A stretch of 64,000 nucleotides of DNA, from assembly GCF_010093815.1 (NCBI RefSeq), contig NW_022985551.1:2119087-2183086 (forward strand). Direction: 5' to 3'. How positions within the stretch are numbered: the stretch's first letter is position 1; each line of letters opens with the position of its first letter. Source of the DNA: Pseudovirgaria hyperparasitica (Eukaryota; Ascomycota; Dothideomycetes; Acrospermales; Acrospermaceae). Position numbers and translations under genes: made by a program. The notes under the pieces are model-generated. The model saw only the letters and a list, made by a program, of their open reading frames with translations. It was not told the origin of the DNA and made no database searches. Positions 34,878-44,837 of the stretch are shown in pieces.

Positions 34878-36254
34878 ATGGCCTCGCAAATACCCCCATC
34901 AGCTCCAGATCCCTCAAATACCACTTTAAAGCCCACAGACCGGCTCTCTGATATCCTTCCTCCCCTCATCTTCGGAACTGCAACCTTCAACGGCCAGTAT
35001 AACCCTGATCCTTACGCACTCGACACCACCGGTCTGGTTGAATCTGCCCTGCAGCTTGGCGTCCGCGCATTTGATACCTCCCCCTACTATGGCCCCTCGG
35101 AGCTGCTTCTGGGCACTGCCCTGAACACGCCCTTCGTCCTTGACAACTTCCCTCGCGAGGAGTACTTTATCCTTACTAAAGTCGGTCGAATCGCCGGCGA
35201 CGAGTTTGACTATTCGCCCGAATGGGTTCAGCACAGCGTGAAGCGCAGCTGTGAGCGCCTGGGCACGGCATACTTGGATGTGGTATACTGCCACGACGTC
35301 GAATTCGTCTCCGAAGACGAAGTCCTCACAGCCGTCAAGGAGTTGCGCAGACTACGCGACACAGAAGCCCTGATCCGCTATGTCGGCATCTCGGGCTACC
35401 CGCTCCCCGTCCTCGCACGCCTCGCAGAACGAATCCTAGAGGAGACAGGTGAGCCACTCGATATTGTCCAAAGCTACGCAAACTTCACCCTGCAAAACAC
35501 CACCCTCGCCGGCCCAGACGGCATCGAGAGACTCAGCAAGGCGGGCGTGGACGTTGTTCCCAACGCGAGCGTGCTAGGCATGGGCATGCTCCGCCACTCG
35601 GGCGTGCCTGTCGGCGCAATGGGCGACTGGCACCCGTCGCCCAACAATCTGCGCCGTGCCGTGGCCCTCGCATCCGAGTTCTGCGACCGGCACGGCGAGC
35701 GCCTCGAGGTTATTGCCATCCGGTACGCGCTCGAGAGCTGGCTGCGCATCGGATCGCGTGTGGGATCGCGCGGCGACCCGGCGAGCGGAGTGCCGTTTAC
35801 GCGCGAGAGTAATGCGCAGGTCGGAGGCGCGAAGATGGGCGTCAGTGTCATGGGTGTGAGTAATGATGATGAGCTGCAGAAGACGATGCAGGTGTGGAGG
35901 AGTATCCTGGATGGGTTGGAGGATGGGCGGGAGACGGCTGTCAAGGCGGGTAGGTGGGAGCGGGACCACGAGTGGAGCTTGAATAGGAAGCGCGCGGTGC
36001 AGATTCTGGCTGAGGGCGTGGGCGAGTGTCTGGATGGCTGGCTGGATTATGTGTGGGAGAGTCCGGGTGAGGGGTTTGTGAATATGAGGGGGAAGAGGAA
36101 GGGCGGGGCTGAGGAGAAGGTTGCGGAAGAGGGAGTTGCACCATGGCCGACGCCTGATGCGAGTCCGGAGCCGGAGTCGATGAAGAAGGTTGAGCAGACG
36201 CTACCATTACGTGTTGGCTTGGATGCGCAGGGTGACAGACCTGACCGTAGCTGA
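34878..36254 (+). CDS. ARA2: Aldo-keto reductase, Ara2-type D-arabinose dehydrogenase
   Basis: Ara2 oxidises D-arabinose to D-arabinono-1,4-lactone with NAD+, a step towards erythroascorbate, a fungal antioxidant. This single-exon protein has 458 residues. The TIM-barrel motifs are PLIFGTATFNGQY, LGVRAFDTSPYYGPSE (catalytic Asp and Tyr), YFILTKVGR (Lys) and LDVVYCHDVEF (His), so the AKR tetrad is intact. RYVGISGYPLPVLARLAERI and DIVQSYANFTLQNT match the L-fucose/D-arabinose dehydrogenase branch. The C-terminal ~60 residues (after GFVNMRGKRKGG) are an acidic/Pro-rich extension longer than in yeast Ara2 (335). The second half of the coding region becomes G-rich on the plus strand. The start is the ATG at 34878. 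Confidence 0.88.
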   Translation: MASQIPPSAPDPSNTTLKPTDRLSDILPPLIFGTATFNGQYNPDPYALDTTGLVESALQLGVRAFDTSPYYGPSELLLGTALNTPFVLDNFPREEYFILTKVGRIAGDEFDYSPEWVQHSVKRSCERLGTAYLDVVYCHDVEFVSEDEVLTAVKELRRLRDTEALIRYVGISGYPLPVLARLAERILEETGEPLDIVQSYANFTLQNTTLAGPDGIERLSKAGVDVVPNASVLGMGMLRHSGVPVGAMGDWHPSPNNLRRAVALASEFCDRHGERLEVIAIRYALESWLRIGSRVGSRGDPASGVPFTRESNAQVGGAKMGVSVMGVSNDDELQKTMQVWRSILDGLEDGRETAVKAGRWERDHEWSLNRKRAVQILAEGVGECLDGWLDYVWESPGEGFVNMRGKRKGGAEEKVAEEGVAPWPTPDASPEPESMKKVEQTLPLRVGLDAQGDRPDRS

Positions 36255-36475
36255 GATGAGATCTTGGGCTAGACCGACCGTTTAGAAGGCATGGCGCTGT
36301 ATGCTGTTTGATATTATGCGTTTACACATAGAAGCGAAGCACATGTCAATGTTGGATCAACACTACTACTCTTTTTCAATCCAGATCCGACCGTACACGA
36401 GATATGGCGGATTCCAAAAGAGAGATATCCCGTAATTCATCCACCCATCAAAAGACGCCCGAAGAACAAATCCAC

Positions 36476-37103
36476 CTATAGCGGATTCAATCCCAACTCC
36501 TTCTCGAGCTTCTCCGCCTTTATTGCCTCCTCACTCCCCACGGCCACGATCTTCCCCACAACCAAGTACTTTTCTTCAAACCGCTCCTCCCAGCCCCTCA
36601 ACGCCTCCATCTCCTCCGCGCCCAAACCCTTCAGATCATCCAAAGGCCCGGTGAGGTCCTTGGTCAGCATATCCTCATCAAAACTGCCACACGCAAGGCC
36701 GCGAGACGCATCACGCCCTGCGAAGTTCGCATAGGGGCCTCCTGGCCCATAGAACGAGGCGCCTGTCGACACGTCGAACACACGGCCCCGCACGGCAAAG
36801 TAGATGGGTTTGCCGTTGAGGCCGTTGTATGGGAGGAGTGTCGGCGGGGTAAATGTGCGGAAGACGGTGGGCGCGGGGGCTTTGGGGAGTGTTTGCGGGG
36901 CTTGCGGACGGAGGCGCAGGTAGACGAGGTAGAGGAGGATGGAGATGAGGATGATGTTGATGGGAGTGAGGAGGGTGGTGCTGGTGGTATCCGTGGTGCC
37001 CGGGGGCAGGGTTTTGGGGACGTCGGCTGCGAAGGACCGTGTTAGTTTAGGTGAATGTGATATATATGTATGATATTGAGGGTATGGACGTACTGTCTGC
37101 CAT
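36476..37103 (-). CDS. DAP1: Dap1/MAPR cytochrome-b5-like haem protein
   Basis: Dap1 relatives bind haem and support Erg11/CYP51 in sterol synthesis. The coding sequence is a 10-bp first exon (37094-37103, ATG GCA GAC A) joined over a 67-bp intron to 36476-37026, giving 186 residues. After MADTDVPKTLPPG comes a membrane anchor (LLTPINIILISILLYLVYL), a Pro-rich stalk, then the b5-like domain: TPPTLLPYNGLNGKPIYFAV, RGRVFDVSTGASFYGPGG, PYANFAGRDASRGLA and ALRGWEERFEEKYLVVGKI. Tyrosines equivalent to the haem-ligand and haem-stacking positions are present (GASFYGPGGPY). The alternative is a start inside exon 2, but no Met precedes the membrane anchor there. It is convergent with ARA2 and divergent from the cyclin gene. 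Confidence 0.9.
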
Positions 37104-37604
37104 TGGGGCTGATGAGAGCGTGGGTTTCCGCCGGTAAGAGTGGTGATTTATGTTCTCTTGTCGGTGTTTGGGGTGTGGAAAGGAGGGGATGGCTGGGAAG
37201 TTCTCCAAGCAGAGTTTATACGAGGAGTGAATGGGGTTGTTTGGTCAGACCACAAGATATTCGGAGGCCGAGTCGTGCCAACTCCCGTATCTGGCACCTT
37301 CTGAACATTGGACTGATGACGAAAGATGGTGGATGACTTATCCCTTTGTCAGCGACACGTGCACAGCCCAGATCAGAACATATCGACAATAGCATTAATT
37401 ATCTATTCGTATCATTGAAGCTCCATTTCTCTCAGTCCCGACCATTCGCCCAGCCACCAATCCGCGAAAACTCTTTGCGACTTCACTTGAAACCTCTCCC
37501 GCCGACTGTATTCCCTCGACTATTCTCCATGTCCTACACAGCTGGTACTCGCCAGATTTCACCCCACGGTCCCCTCTCATAAAACTCTCCTTCAACACCT
37601 ATCA
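37104..37604. promoter_or_regulatory. Divergent promoter region DAP1/cyclin
   Basis: This 501-bp region lies between divergent starts. It holds pyrimidine-rich sequence close to the cyclin ATG (tctcataaaactctccttcaacacc at about 37575-37599). No distinct element was recognised. Confidence 0.5.
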
Positions 37605-38839
37605 ATGGCGCCTCCTCCCTCGTCTCAGTCGTCAAACTCGAACGTCTCTCGACCAGCTGCGCTGCATCGACCGAAGGCGCCGAACGCTGTACTCGCTGAA
37701 GCAGAGCTACAATGGATATACACCGAAGAGGAGTTACTACACACTCCGTCGATTGTCGACGGGATGAGTGCTGAGCAGGAGCGTGAAATGCGATCTAAAG
37801 GTATCAACTTCATTGGACAGGTCGGGGTCATGCTGAAGCTATCCCAAATGACCCTGACCACTGCCGCCGTCTACTTTAACAGATTTCTGATGCGGAGGTC
37901 GCTGGTGAACAAGAAAGAAGGAGCAAAGGCCTTACACCACTATGTAAGTCGGCAAATCGCGCACGGAAGGCGCTTGGCACTAATACATGGAAGCAAATCG
38001 CCGCCGTATGCATCTTCCTGGCCACCAAAGTGGAAGAGACTTGCCGTAAGATGAAGGAAATCGTCGTTGTCATTTGCCGTGTTGCCCAGAAGAACCCGAA
38101 TTTGATCGTAGATGAGCAGACCAAAGACTATTGGAGGTGGCGCGATACGATACTCATGAACGAGGATCATCTTCTTGAGGCAATCGCCTTCGATCTCACG
38201 ATCGATAAACCGCATAAGCTAATGTTCGACATGTTACAGTACTACCGCGAGTCACACAACAAGGAGCTAAGGAATAGCGCATGGACCTTTATTAATGACA
38301 GCGCTCACACACAGCTCTGCATTCTGTTCCCAGCGCGCACGATAGCTGCAGCTGCTGTATATTGTGGAGCCAAGTATTGCCGCGTCGACTTGCCCGACGA
38401 AGGTGGCAAGCCGTGGTGGGAAGTGCAGCATGTGTCGTTGCGCGAAATTCGCAGAGCTTGCAACTATATGGCAGGGATATACGAGAAGACGCCCGTGAAG
38501 GAAGGGGTCGAGAATATATACGTACGTCTTCGCTCGCCGGTGGATGGCCCACCGGAGGACGCAAAGACTCGACTAAAGACGTCGCAGACACCCGAGAGTG
38601 TCGACATGGAGCGAGAAGGCAGCAGCCAGAGCGTGAAACGTGCGCGAGAAGACGACGAAGTGCAAAATGGAGATGCCGAACACAGCAAACCGGGAGACAA
38701 AGAAGCCGCAAACGGAAAGGAGGAGGCCGGACATCAATCTAAGAAGGTCAAGACGGGAACGAACGGGGTGGGGAGCGGCGCATCAGCCACCAAAGAGGAC
38801 GAGGAGGTGGCCTCTGAGGAAGGTGAGGTCGAAGAGTAA
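37605..38839 (+). CDS. Cyclin of the C/K/T family (Pch1/Ctk2-like transcriptional CDK partner)
   Basis: Two exons, 37605-37943 and 37994-38839, with a 50-bp intron give 394 residues. The cyclin box starts at QWIYTEEELLHTPSIVDGMS and continues KGINFIGQVGVMLKLSQMTL, TAAVYFNRFLMRRSL, Y|QIAAVCIFLATKVEETCRK, LEAIAFDLTIDKPHKLM, NSAWTFINDSAHTQLCILFP and AAAAVYCGAKYC. This pattern fits cyclin K/T relatives, which activate Cdk9- or Cdk12-type kinases acting on the RNA polymerase II C-terminal domain; Pch1 of fission yeast is the closest name I can offer. The last ~110 residues are charged, with basic patches (KKVKTG) and an acidic end (EEVASEEGEVEE), so probably nuclear. Whether it is Pch1- or Ctk2-like needs a phylogeny. 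Confidence 0.86.
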
Positions 38840-39547
38840 ATCCGGAGCACAGCAATATTTTCGAATCTTCTATCGCTGGAGTCCACTCATGCAGGCATAA
38901 CGGCGTTTCAGCGTCGTCGACATCTTTTTAAGATACCAAGGGACCAGGCGTTTTGAACAAACTCGTTGGGTACGCGAGTTACATTTGCAGGCGTTCCTCT
39001 GTTCATGTCCTTGGAGCTATTATGCTCTGGACGAGACGCCCCTTGCTATACATTCCACGACAAAGGCATGTAGTATAGCAGTCAGGTCCAATAGAAAGCA
39101 CCTTGACATGACTTGGCATGGCATGGTTTGACTTGACTTGTGCTCGTTGTGATACCCCGAATACCCTTTTCCGTAGCAATGCGTCTCTTTTCACATGATG
39201 GTCGGCCCGCAGAACGTGTGTCCCGGAGCCCGTCCGAGTCAGGAGACGCCTTATCGGATCTATCGGTAGGCATGCCGAGATCGGATACCTTGATGTCCTG
39301 CCGTTGGGCTTTTTCCCCATCTCCACTTCTCCGTCCTCTCACCCTCGCCGTCGCCAACCTACTACGCTGGATACTTGCCCCTGTCCTTTGAGAACTGATA
39401 TTGTCGTCGGCTGGACTATATCAAATCTCCTGCATGCCTTTCTCGAGACTCTTATGAGACATCACTTCATAAGCTGTTCCGGCGCATAGCAGCCAATTAC
39501 CCAAGCACTCTTCGTCTCGTGAATCGCCCGCCCGTCCAACGCCCATC
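38840..39547. other. Spacer between the cyclin and the F-box-like gene
   Basis: This 708-bp same-strand gap has a short run of direct repeats (gacttggcatggcatgg then gacttgactt) at about 39108-39140. Three overlapping frames of 80-107 codons on both strands (39003-39391) have no motif and conflict with each other; none is called. Confidence 0.4.
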
Positions 39548-40513
39548 ATGGATCAGCAACAGTCTCCTTTACTCCGTCTACCGACCGAGATCAAACTTAT
39601 CATTTGGGACATGCTCTTCCTCCCGGGCCATGGGATCAGTGCAGCTAAAGCAGTTTCCCGCGCGACAACACAATCGCATGAACAAGACGCAAACCCCGAA
39701 GAGCCCTGGACAATCCATATTCATAATCTTCCCCCTTCAGAATCCGGTCCTCCTCCACTCCACCGTTCAACGTACCTCATCCGCAATCACACCACGCTCT
39801 TCACTTCCCGCACCACGCGCACAACATACGCCCTCGCCCTGCCGCCCAACACACCTCCCTCCACCCCCCTCACCACCATCTACCCTTTCCGTGCCGCCAT
39901 CTCCCTCCTCGCAACCTGCAAGTACCTCCACGCCACCCTCACCCCGCTGCTCTACTCCTCATACTCCTTCTCCTTCGCCACAAACATCGAGGCCATCCCG
40001 CCATTCCTTGCCGACCGCGGACCCCTCGCCCGCGCTCATATCCGCCATCTCGCACTCACGAAGCGCGCCGCTCCGTATACATTGTCTGCCGACGCAGCTG
40101 CTTGGACCACGGCTATGGCGTTTCTCGCTGCTCCATCGTCGGGGCTGCGGCTTGACAGTATCGATCTTGGCGTCCAGGCACTGATTCCTGGTGGCAGCGG
40201 TGCTGCTACTAGTGCGAATGCTGATGATGATGATACCGCCTGGGCCGCTCTACCGGTCGTCGACAGCGGCTGGTTCCGCGCCGCGAGCTGCATGGGTGTC
40301 TTTGGTGGTGGCGCCGGTGGTGGTGAGGGTCTGGGTTGGGCGGAGCAGATGCATCGTGTTCGGGGGCTCAGTTGTGTTACTGTGCGCGGTGTGCGCGAGA
40401 GGTGTGCGATGCCGACGAGTGCGCAGATGGTGTTTTGGGTGGGCTTTTCGAGGAGTATTGAGCTTGGGTTTCGGAGGTGGTGTTGGGAGGAGATGGTGCG
40501 TGGTGGTGCGTGA
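39548..40513 (+). CDS. Orphan protein with F-box-like N-terminus (DUF7730-like)
   Basis: This single-exon frame gives 321 residues. It opens SPLLRLPTEIKLIIWDMLFL, the L-P-x-E-I-x-x-x-I-x-x pattern of the F-box-like/DUF7730 helices common in multicopy Pezizomycotina families. A middle part resembles those families (FRAAISLLATCKYLHATLTP, LLYSSYSFSFATNIEAI, HIRHLALTKRA). After about residue 215 it becomes Gly/Ala-rich and less ordered. If it is an F-box protein it could link SCF ubiquitin ligase to a target, but no substrate domain such as LRR or WD40 is seen. The coding strand turns from C-rich to G-rich near 40140. The start is the ATG at 39548, eight residues before the first motif. Confidence 0.65.
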   Translation: MDQQQSPLLRLPTEIKLIIWDMLFLPGHGISAAKAVSRATTQSHEQDANPEEPWTIHIHNLPPSESGPPPLHRSTYLIRNHTTLFTSRTTRTTYALALPPNTPPSTPLTTIYPFRAAISLLATCKYLHATLTPLLYSSYSFSFATNIEAIPPFLADRGPLARAHIRHLALTKRAAPYTLSADAAAWTTAMAFLAAPSSGLRLDSIDLGVQALIPGGSGAATSANADDDDTAWAALPVVDSGWFRAASCMGVFGGGAGGGEGLGWAEQMHRVRGLSCVTVRGVRERCAMPTSAQMVFWVGFSRSIELGFRRWCWEEMVRGGA

Positions 40514-41174
40514 TGGGATTGATGGGGTTGATGGGAGGAGTGAGTGTGGGAGGAAGGGGAAGAAGGCATTGTGATGCGATGAGGAGAGCGCGCTGCTCGT
40601 TCAAGGAATACAGATGTCTGAGACCTGATGTTGGACGTCAGTTCACAGGATCACATACATTACGTGTCTCATCACCCCTTGACGCAAACTATACTCTCTA
40701 AAATATTCACTAGAGTTTCGTGGCATTCAACGTATATAGACATAGATAGATGGATAGACCATTAGACCACAGTATATTATCTCTACACTCAGACCAGCGT
40801 ATTCAGATGATTATCAAGTCTCTCGACTTAGTCTAGGCAAATCAGGGGCTAGTAAGATCTCGGTCCCGTCCCTTTCTTGTTTACGCCAAGTCTCGACCTC
40901 AACGTGCGCAGCGGAACCATGCGGACTGTCGTCATACGGATGCGGCGGTAAAGGGTGGTCTTCTCGAGCCTAGATCCTCAGGGCAGTATACGTGTCGGTT
41001 TGACATAGGCATGGCGAAGAGGATTGATGGTAAAAGAGTGATGCTGCAATTTTCGAAAATGGTCTATCAAGTATGCAAAATACATGCAGGGGGGCTCTTC
41101 TCTATAATATTACATTCCTCCTACATGAGCCCCCAACAACACATCCCATCGTGAACATGACACAAACACCACAC
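40514..41174. other. Convergent spacer before the BYS1-like gene
   Basis: This 661-bp region lies between two 3' ends. The only frames are tails or antisense shadows of its neighbours. Nothing else was recognised. Confidence 0.4.
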
Positions 41175-41987
41175 TCAAAACACCGCATCCGCCTGCTGGT
41201 CCGCAAGATATCTCGCCTCGGGATCCTCGCCATCAACATCATCAAAAAAAGCCCCTTCCTCCTCCTCCACGCCCATCACCTCACCCACATTCTTCGCACA
41301 CAGGTCCGCAAACAAATGCACCGGCTTGCCCGTACAGCACTTCGTCTCCCAGTCATCGTTCGGGTAGATATACGCATCCTTGCAGTCATCCTCAAGCGGG
41401 AAACACTTCAAGACGCGACACTCGCTCTCACTCCTCAGCAAAACCCCGTCTTCAAAAAACGGACAGTCAGTCCCATGCTCGCCCGGATACCGCGTGTCGT
41501 AGCAGTCGATATCACTGATGTCATACCACAAGTTCTGCGGCTCGGGCTCCCACGTGTACTCGAGCTGCGTGATGAGCGGCTGCGGCTCGCCGACGACCCA
41601 GGGGTCGCGCGAGAGCTTGATGGAAATGCCCAGGTTGGGCCAGTAGAACATGGAGGTCCAGACTTCGCCGGGTGTGATGAGGATGTCCTCGCCGTCGGGG
41701 CCGAAGGGGTGGATGCTGTTTTGCTCGGTGCCGGCGATGACTTCGCGCAGGTAGACGGGGAAGTCGCAGTTGGATTTGATGACGATGTCGGGCACGCCGT
41801 CGGCTGGGGTGGGAGGGGTTATAGGTGCGGGGATGGCGTCTGGGGGGAGGGTTTGGCAGTATGGGTCTTCGCTGGAGGCGGTTTGGTTGGCGCCGCAATG
41901 GGGGAGTGCGTTGGTGGTTGTGAGGAGTGTGGTGGTGGTGGTGGCTAGGATGAGAATGCTCCTAAGGCAAGGCATGGTGGAGGGCAT
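41175..41987 (-). CDS. Secreted BYS1/thaumatin-like protein
   Basis: This single-exon protein has 270 residues. A signal peptide is evident at the N-terminus: MPSTMPCLRSILILATTTTTL, then a likely cut after TNA. The mature part has DIVIKSNCDFPVYLREVIAG, GEDILITPGEVWTSMFYW, GISIKLSRDPW and QLEYTWEPEPQNLWYDISDI, the beta-sandwich pattern of BYS1-domain (thaumatin-like) proteins first known from Blastomyces. Many Cys (CYDTRYPGEHGTDCPF, CRVLKCFPLEDDCKDAY, ETKCCTGKP) suggest disulfides. One N-glycosylation site (NQT) follows the signal peptide. The C-terminal ~40 residues are acidic. An ATG 120 bp upstream would hide the signal peptide, so the later start is chosen. The biological role is unknown; relatives are often secreted and stage-specific. 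Confidence 0.83.
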   Translation of the reverse strand: MPSTMPCLRSILILATTTTTLLTTTNALPHCGANQTASSEDPYCQTLPPDAIPAPITPPTPADGVPDIVIKSNCDFPVYLREVIAGTEQNSIHPFGPDGEDILITPGEVWTSMFYWPNLGISIKLSRDPWVVGEPQPLITQLEYTWEPEPQNLWYDISDIDCYDTRYPGEHGTDCPFFEDGVLLRSESECRVLKCFPLEDDCKDAYIYPNDDWETKCCTGKPVHLFADLCAKNVGEVMGVEEEEGAFFDDVDGEDPEARYLADQQADAVF

Positions 41988-42788
41988 TTTGAGGGGTGAG
42001 ACAGAGTAGACAGAGAACAAATGAACGAATGGACAGTGCAGGCGCTGTGATGTAGAGGTGCGCACAGGGGATTCTCTCAAGAAAGGCAAATGAGTGACGG
42101 TGAGCAATGCTGTTATAAGGTCTTTCTGGTCTGTAGAGGCTAAGCCGTTCTTGTGTGAAAGCGATTTGGTATGTAGAAGCAGCCAATAGACATCTCATGC
42201 TGTGACGAGTATTAGGATCATAAAGCTCATAGGCTTGTAATGTTGCATCAGAAACCCATTTACCGGGACCTATATAGACTCGTCGTGAGCTTGGGATAGC
42301 ATAAGCCGCCAATAGGGTCTGAATGGACGTTCGAAAAGAGGGAAATGCCTCGTTCAATCTCGATGAGATCCACGACAGGGACCGTTCTCGTTCATTCTGC
42401 TGTTTGGGACTGGAATGTGTATGCTTCTGAGAAGCGGGCTGTCTACTTCGAATGGTCCCCAGACTCGATAGTAAAGACAGTCTGCACGAAATGGGGGGTT
42501 ACAGTTCTTACTATACTCAAAAAGGCACTTACACGTGCAAGTAGTATGGATGACAGCTAGGAGTGAAGATGTTCAACAGCCTCTCCTGGACTATGGCCAC
42601 AGCAATCGATTCATTTATCTCACATAGACGTCATGTGATGGACTTCAGATTCCAACTCAGATGAGGAACAATGTATTGTTTCGTAAAGATCGTTTGTTAT
42701 ACATAATTACTTCTATCAATTGACCCACCCAAACCCCAAAGCTCATGCCAATTCATTTTGGCAGCAGCCCATAGACACTGAAAAGCTT
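41988..42788. promoter_or_regulatory. Promoter region of the BYS1-like gene
   Basis: This 801-bp region lies between two leftward genes. On the minus strand a TATAA-type word (ccttataac) sits near 42112-42120, about 130 bp before the BYS1-like ATG. Short frames on both strands have no features. Confidence 0.45.
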
Positions 42789-43821
42789 TTACACGAATCT
42801 TGCGTTTCTGGAAGCCGACTGAATAGTACGGCGCCTGTCGGACGGATCAAGTGCTGCGGAACAGTCCATCAGTTCCGACTTGTCATTTCCAAGCAGCGAC
42901 ATCTTCTCCATGCTAGCAAAAGTCAGTCAGCATCAGTCAATCACATCGCATCCAAGAATCGGTAACCTACGCCGAGAAGAAGGCCCGGTTCCAGCCCGCC
43001 GAGCTCCTTGAGAAGCGTTTCCAATCCCCCGAGCACTGCGAGTTCTCCGCAATGTTCTTATCGCTCGGAAAGCTGAAGGGAGCAGAGCCGTCGAGCGTTT
43101 CCGAATAGAACTTGACATCCCAGATCCCGTCTGTAGAGTCTTGAGCTGCGCCTGCTCTGGCGGTATCGACAGTCTTTTGCTGAGACGTGCTGTGCGCCCC
43201 CACAAGTGCCACCAAGTCCGTTGTCGTGAAGCCTTTCGCCGCGAATTGATTGATCAGTGTGTCAGCGTCGGCCAAATGTGATGGTATCTCGCCCTCGGGT
43301 GCTGGTGTGGTTGAGTCCTTGCGACCGATGTATATGGGCATGCTGACCCCTCCAGGACATGCCTTTATGCCGGCCGCTGTTGCATTGTCAGCTCAAGTAG
43401 ATACAAACGAATGAATATACTGACCGCCGGCGAATTGTATCAGATCGGCAACACCGACATCCTTCTCCTTTGCTAGATCGCCGATTTTCTGGCATGTGTC
43501 TTGCAGGCCAGCATTCTCTTTTCTACTGCAATCATTGGCAAGGATCATGGAGCCATCGCATCCTCCACTGAAACAGTCATGGAAGGCCAAGCGGATTGCT
43601 CCTCGAGCATCGCTGTTACACTGTCCATTGGTTACGTATTCACTAGCAAGCTGCTTTCCAATGTCAAACCACACAGAAGGACAGTCCTGGCGCCTCCATA
43701 GCCTGTCGTATATCACTCTCTTCACAGTAGAGAATGCGGTCTTATCTCTCGGACTCTCATGTGGACTAGCATCAACTGTGGCTATCAAAGCCGCAGCAAA
43801 AAAGTAAGTCTGGAAAAGCAT
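42789..43821 (-). CDS. Secreted class II fungal haem peroxidase (generic type)
   Basis: Exons 43425-43821, 42971-43376 and 42789-42912 with introns of 48 and 58 bp give 308 residues. A signal peptide (MLFQTYFFAAALIATVDASP) is followed by possible Kex2-type sites (KR at 34-35, RR at 43-44) before the mature QDCPSVWFD. The distal haem pocket is RLAFHDCFSGGCDGSMI (Arg77, His81, with Asp and Ser calcium ligands). Residues ADLIQFAGAAGIKACPGG span intron 1. The proximal site is DLVALVGAHSTSQQ (His194). Eight or more Cys would form the class II disulfides. The residues I expect for Mn2+ binding and for the exposed catalytic Trp are absent, so it is probably a generic low-potential peroxidase rather than an MnP, LiP or VP. 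The final exon (MEKMSLLGNDKSELMDCSAA) fits the family end. Confidence 0.91.
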
Positions 43822-44837
43822 TGTCTTCTGTTCGTGGTTCAGTTTTGGCGAAGAAGTCAGAATGGAAAACAGAAACCGGGGTGGATTGAAAAAGAATTTA
43901 GAGCATAGCTCTCTTATAAACAACTTGCCACCCGCTGTATCCGCATTGTATTTGATATTCTCCGATGCACTGCGTGCGAGACAGAGTTGGACTTTGCTGT
44001 GTTGGGTACAAGGGAACAGAGCCTGCCGACCGGACCAGTGATCAAGAATCTATTGTCAATTCACTCAAAGGTTCCTGATGGTATGCCAAGGGTATTATGG
44101 AGACTGGGTGGTCTGTGAATATAGAACTTACAAAGTAGAAAACACGATCAGCCTGATCGGAGGCATCATTAGAATGGTAGCGAACCTGTATAGTATATTC
44201 TCGATGACGAATAAAGTATTCTCGCTCCTCTAGGACATCGGAGTTAGACTTGCCGTGGGTAGTGACGGAAATTGTTCGTTGCGTCTGCATGCGTTACGGA
44301 GATTTGATAACATCTATGCCAAGTCGTCAAAACGTTGGGGCAGTGTCGGAAAATACCTACTTGAGCAGGTTGTGGGGAATGCGCTTTGAGGCCAACAATA
44401 CTTCTGTACAGATCTGTTTCCGGATCTATTGATATCAGTCATGACTCTTTTGAGTGCAGATTTTGATGCATGACACACGTCCAGGGATCGTCAATGGGTA
44501 TCATTGTGCGAACATACTGGGCCGATCTGTTAAGCATGGACTATTCAACCCTCTGTAATGAACCACGGTCGTCCAAAGATCGAAAGAGAACAGGAAAATA
44601 TGTATTGTGGCTTATATACGGGGATCGCCAATGGTATAACGTAGTTAATGCTGCAAACATGACGGTTGGCATCCAGCGCCAGAAAGAACCGCCAAGAACA
44701 ATCGAGTGTGCATAAGATCGTCCATCGCTATTAAAACACTCAGACAGCATCACTAGATATTCCATCGAACTCGTAGTGTGGACGGGGTATCATGAGAAAT
44801 TAGGTTGCGAGTCCAGAATTATTAGGGAGCACTGAGC
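43822..44837. other. Peroxidase promoter and spacer, no clear gene
   Basis: On the minus strand TTTATAAG at 43913-43920 lies about 92 bp before the peroxidase ATG and may be its TATA box. The rest holds two small frames, 44042-44290 (-) and 44470-44715 (+), each about 80 codons, with no motif I recognise. They are not called, but could be rapidly evolving small proteins. Confidence 0.4.

Noticed and set aside
39003-39391. Three small overlapping frames between the cyclin and F-box-like genes
   Set aside because: They overlap on opposite strands, lack motifs and differ in no way from chance frames.
40036-40574. Antisense and alternative frames over the F-box-like gene
   Set aside because: Pro/His/Ser- or Gly/Val/Arg-rich products of strand composition.
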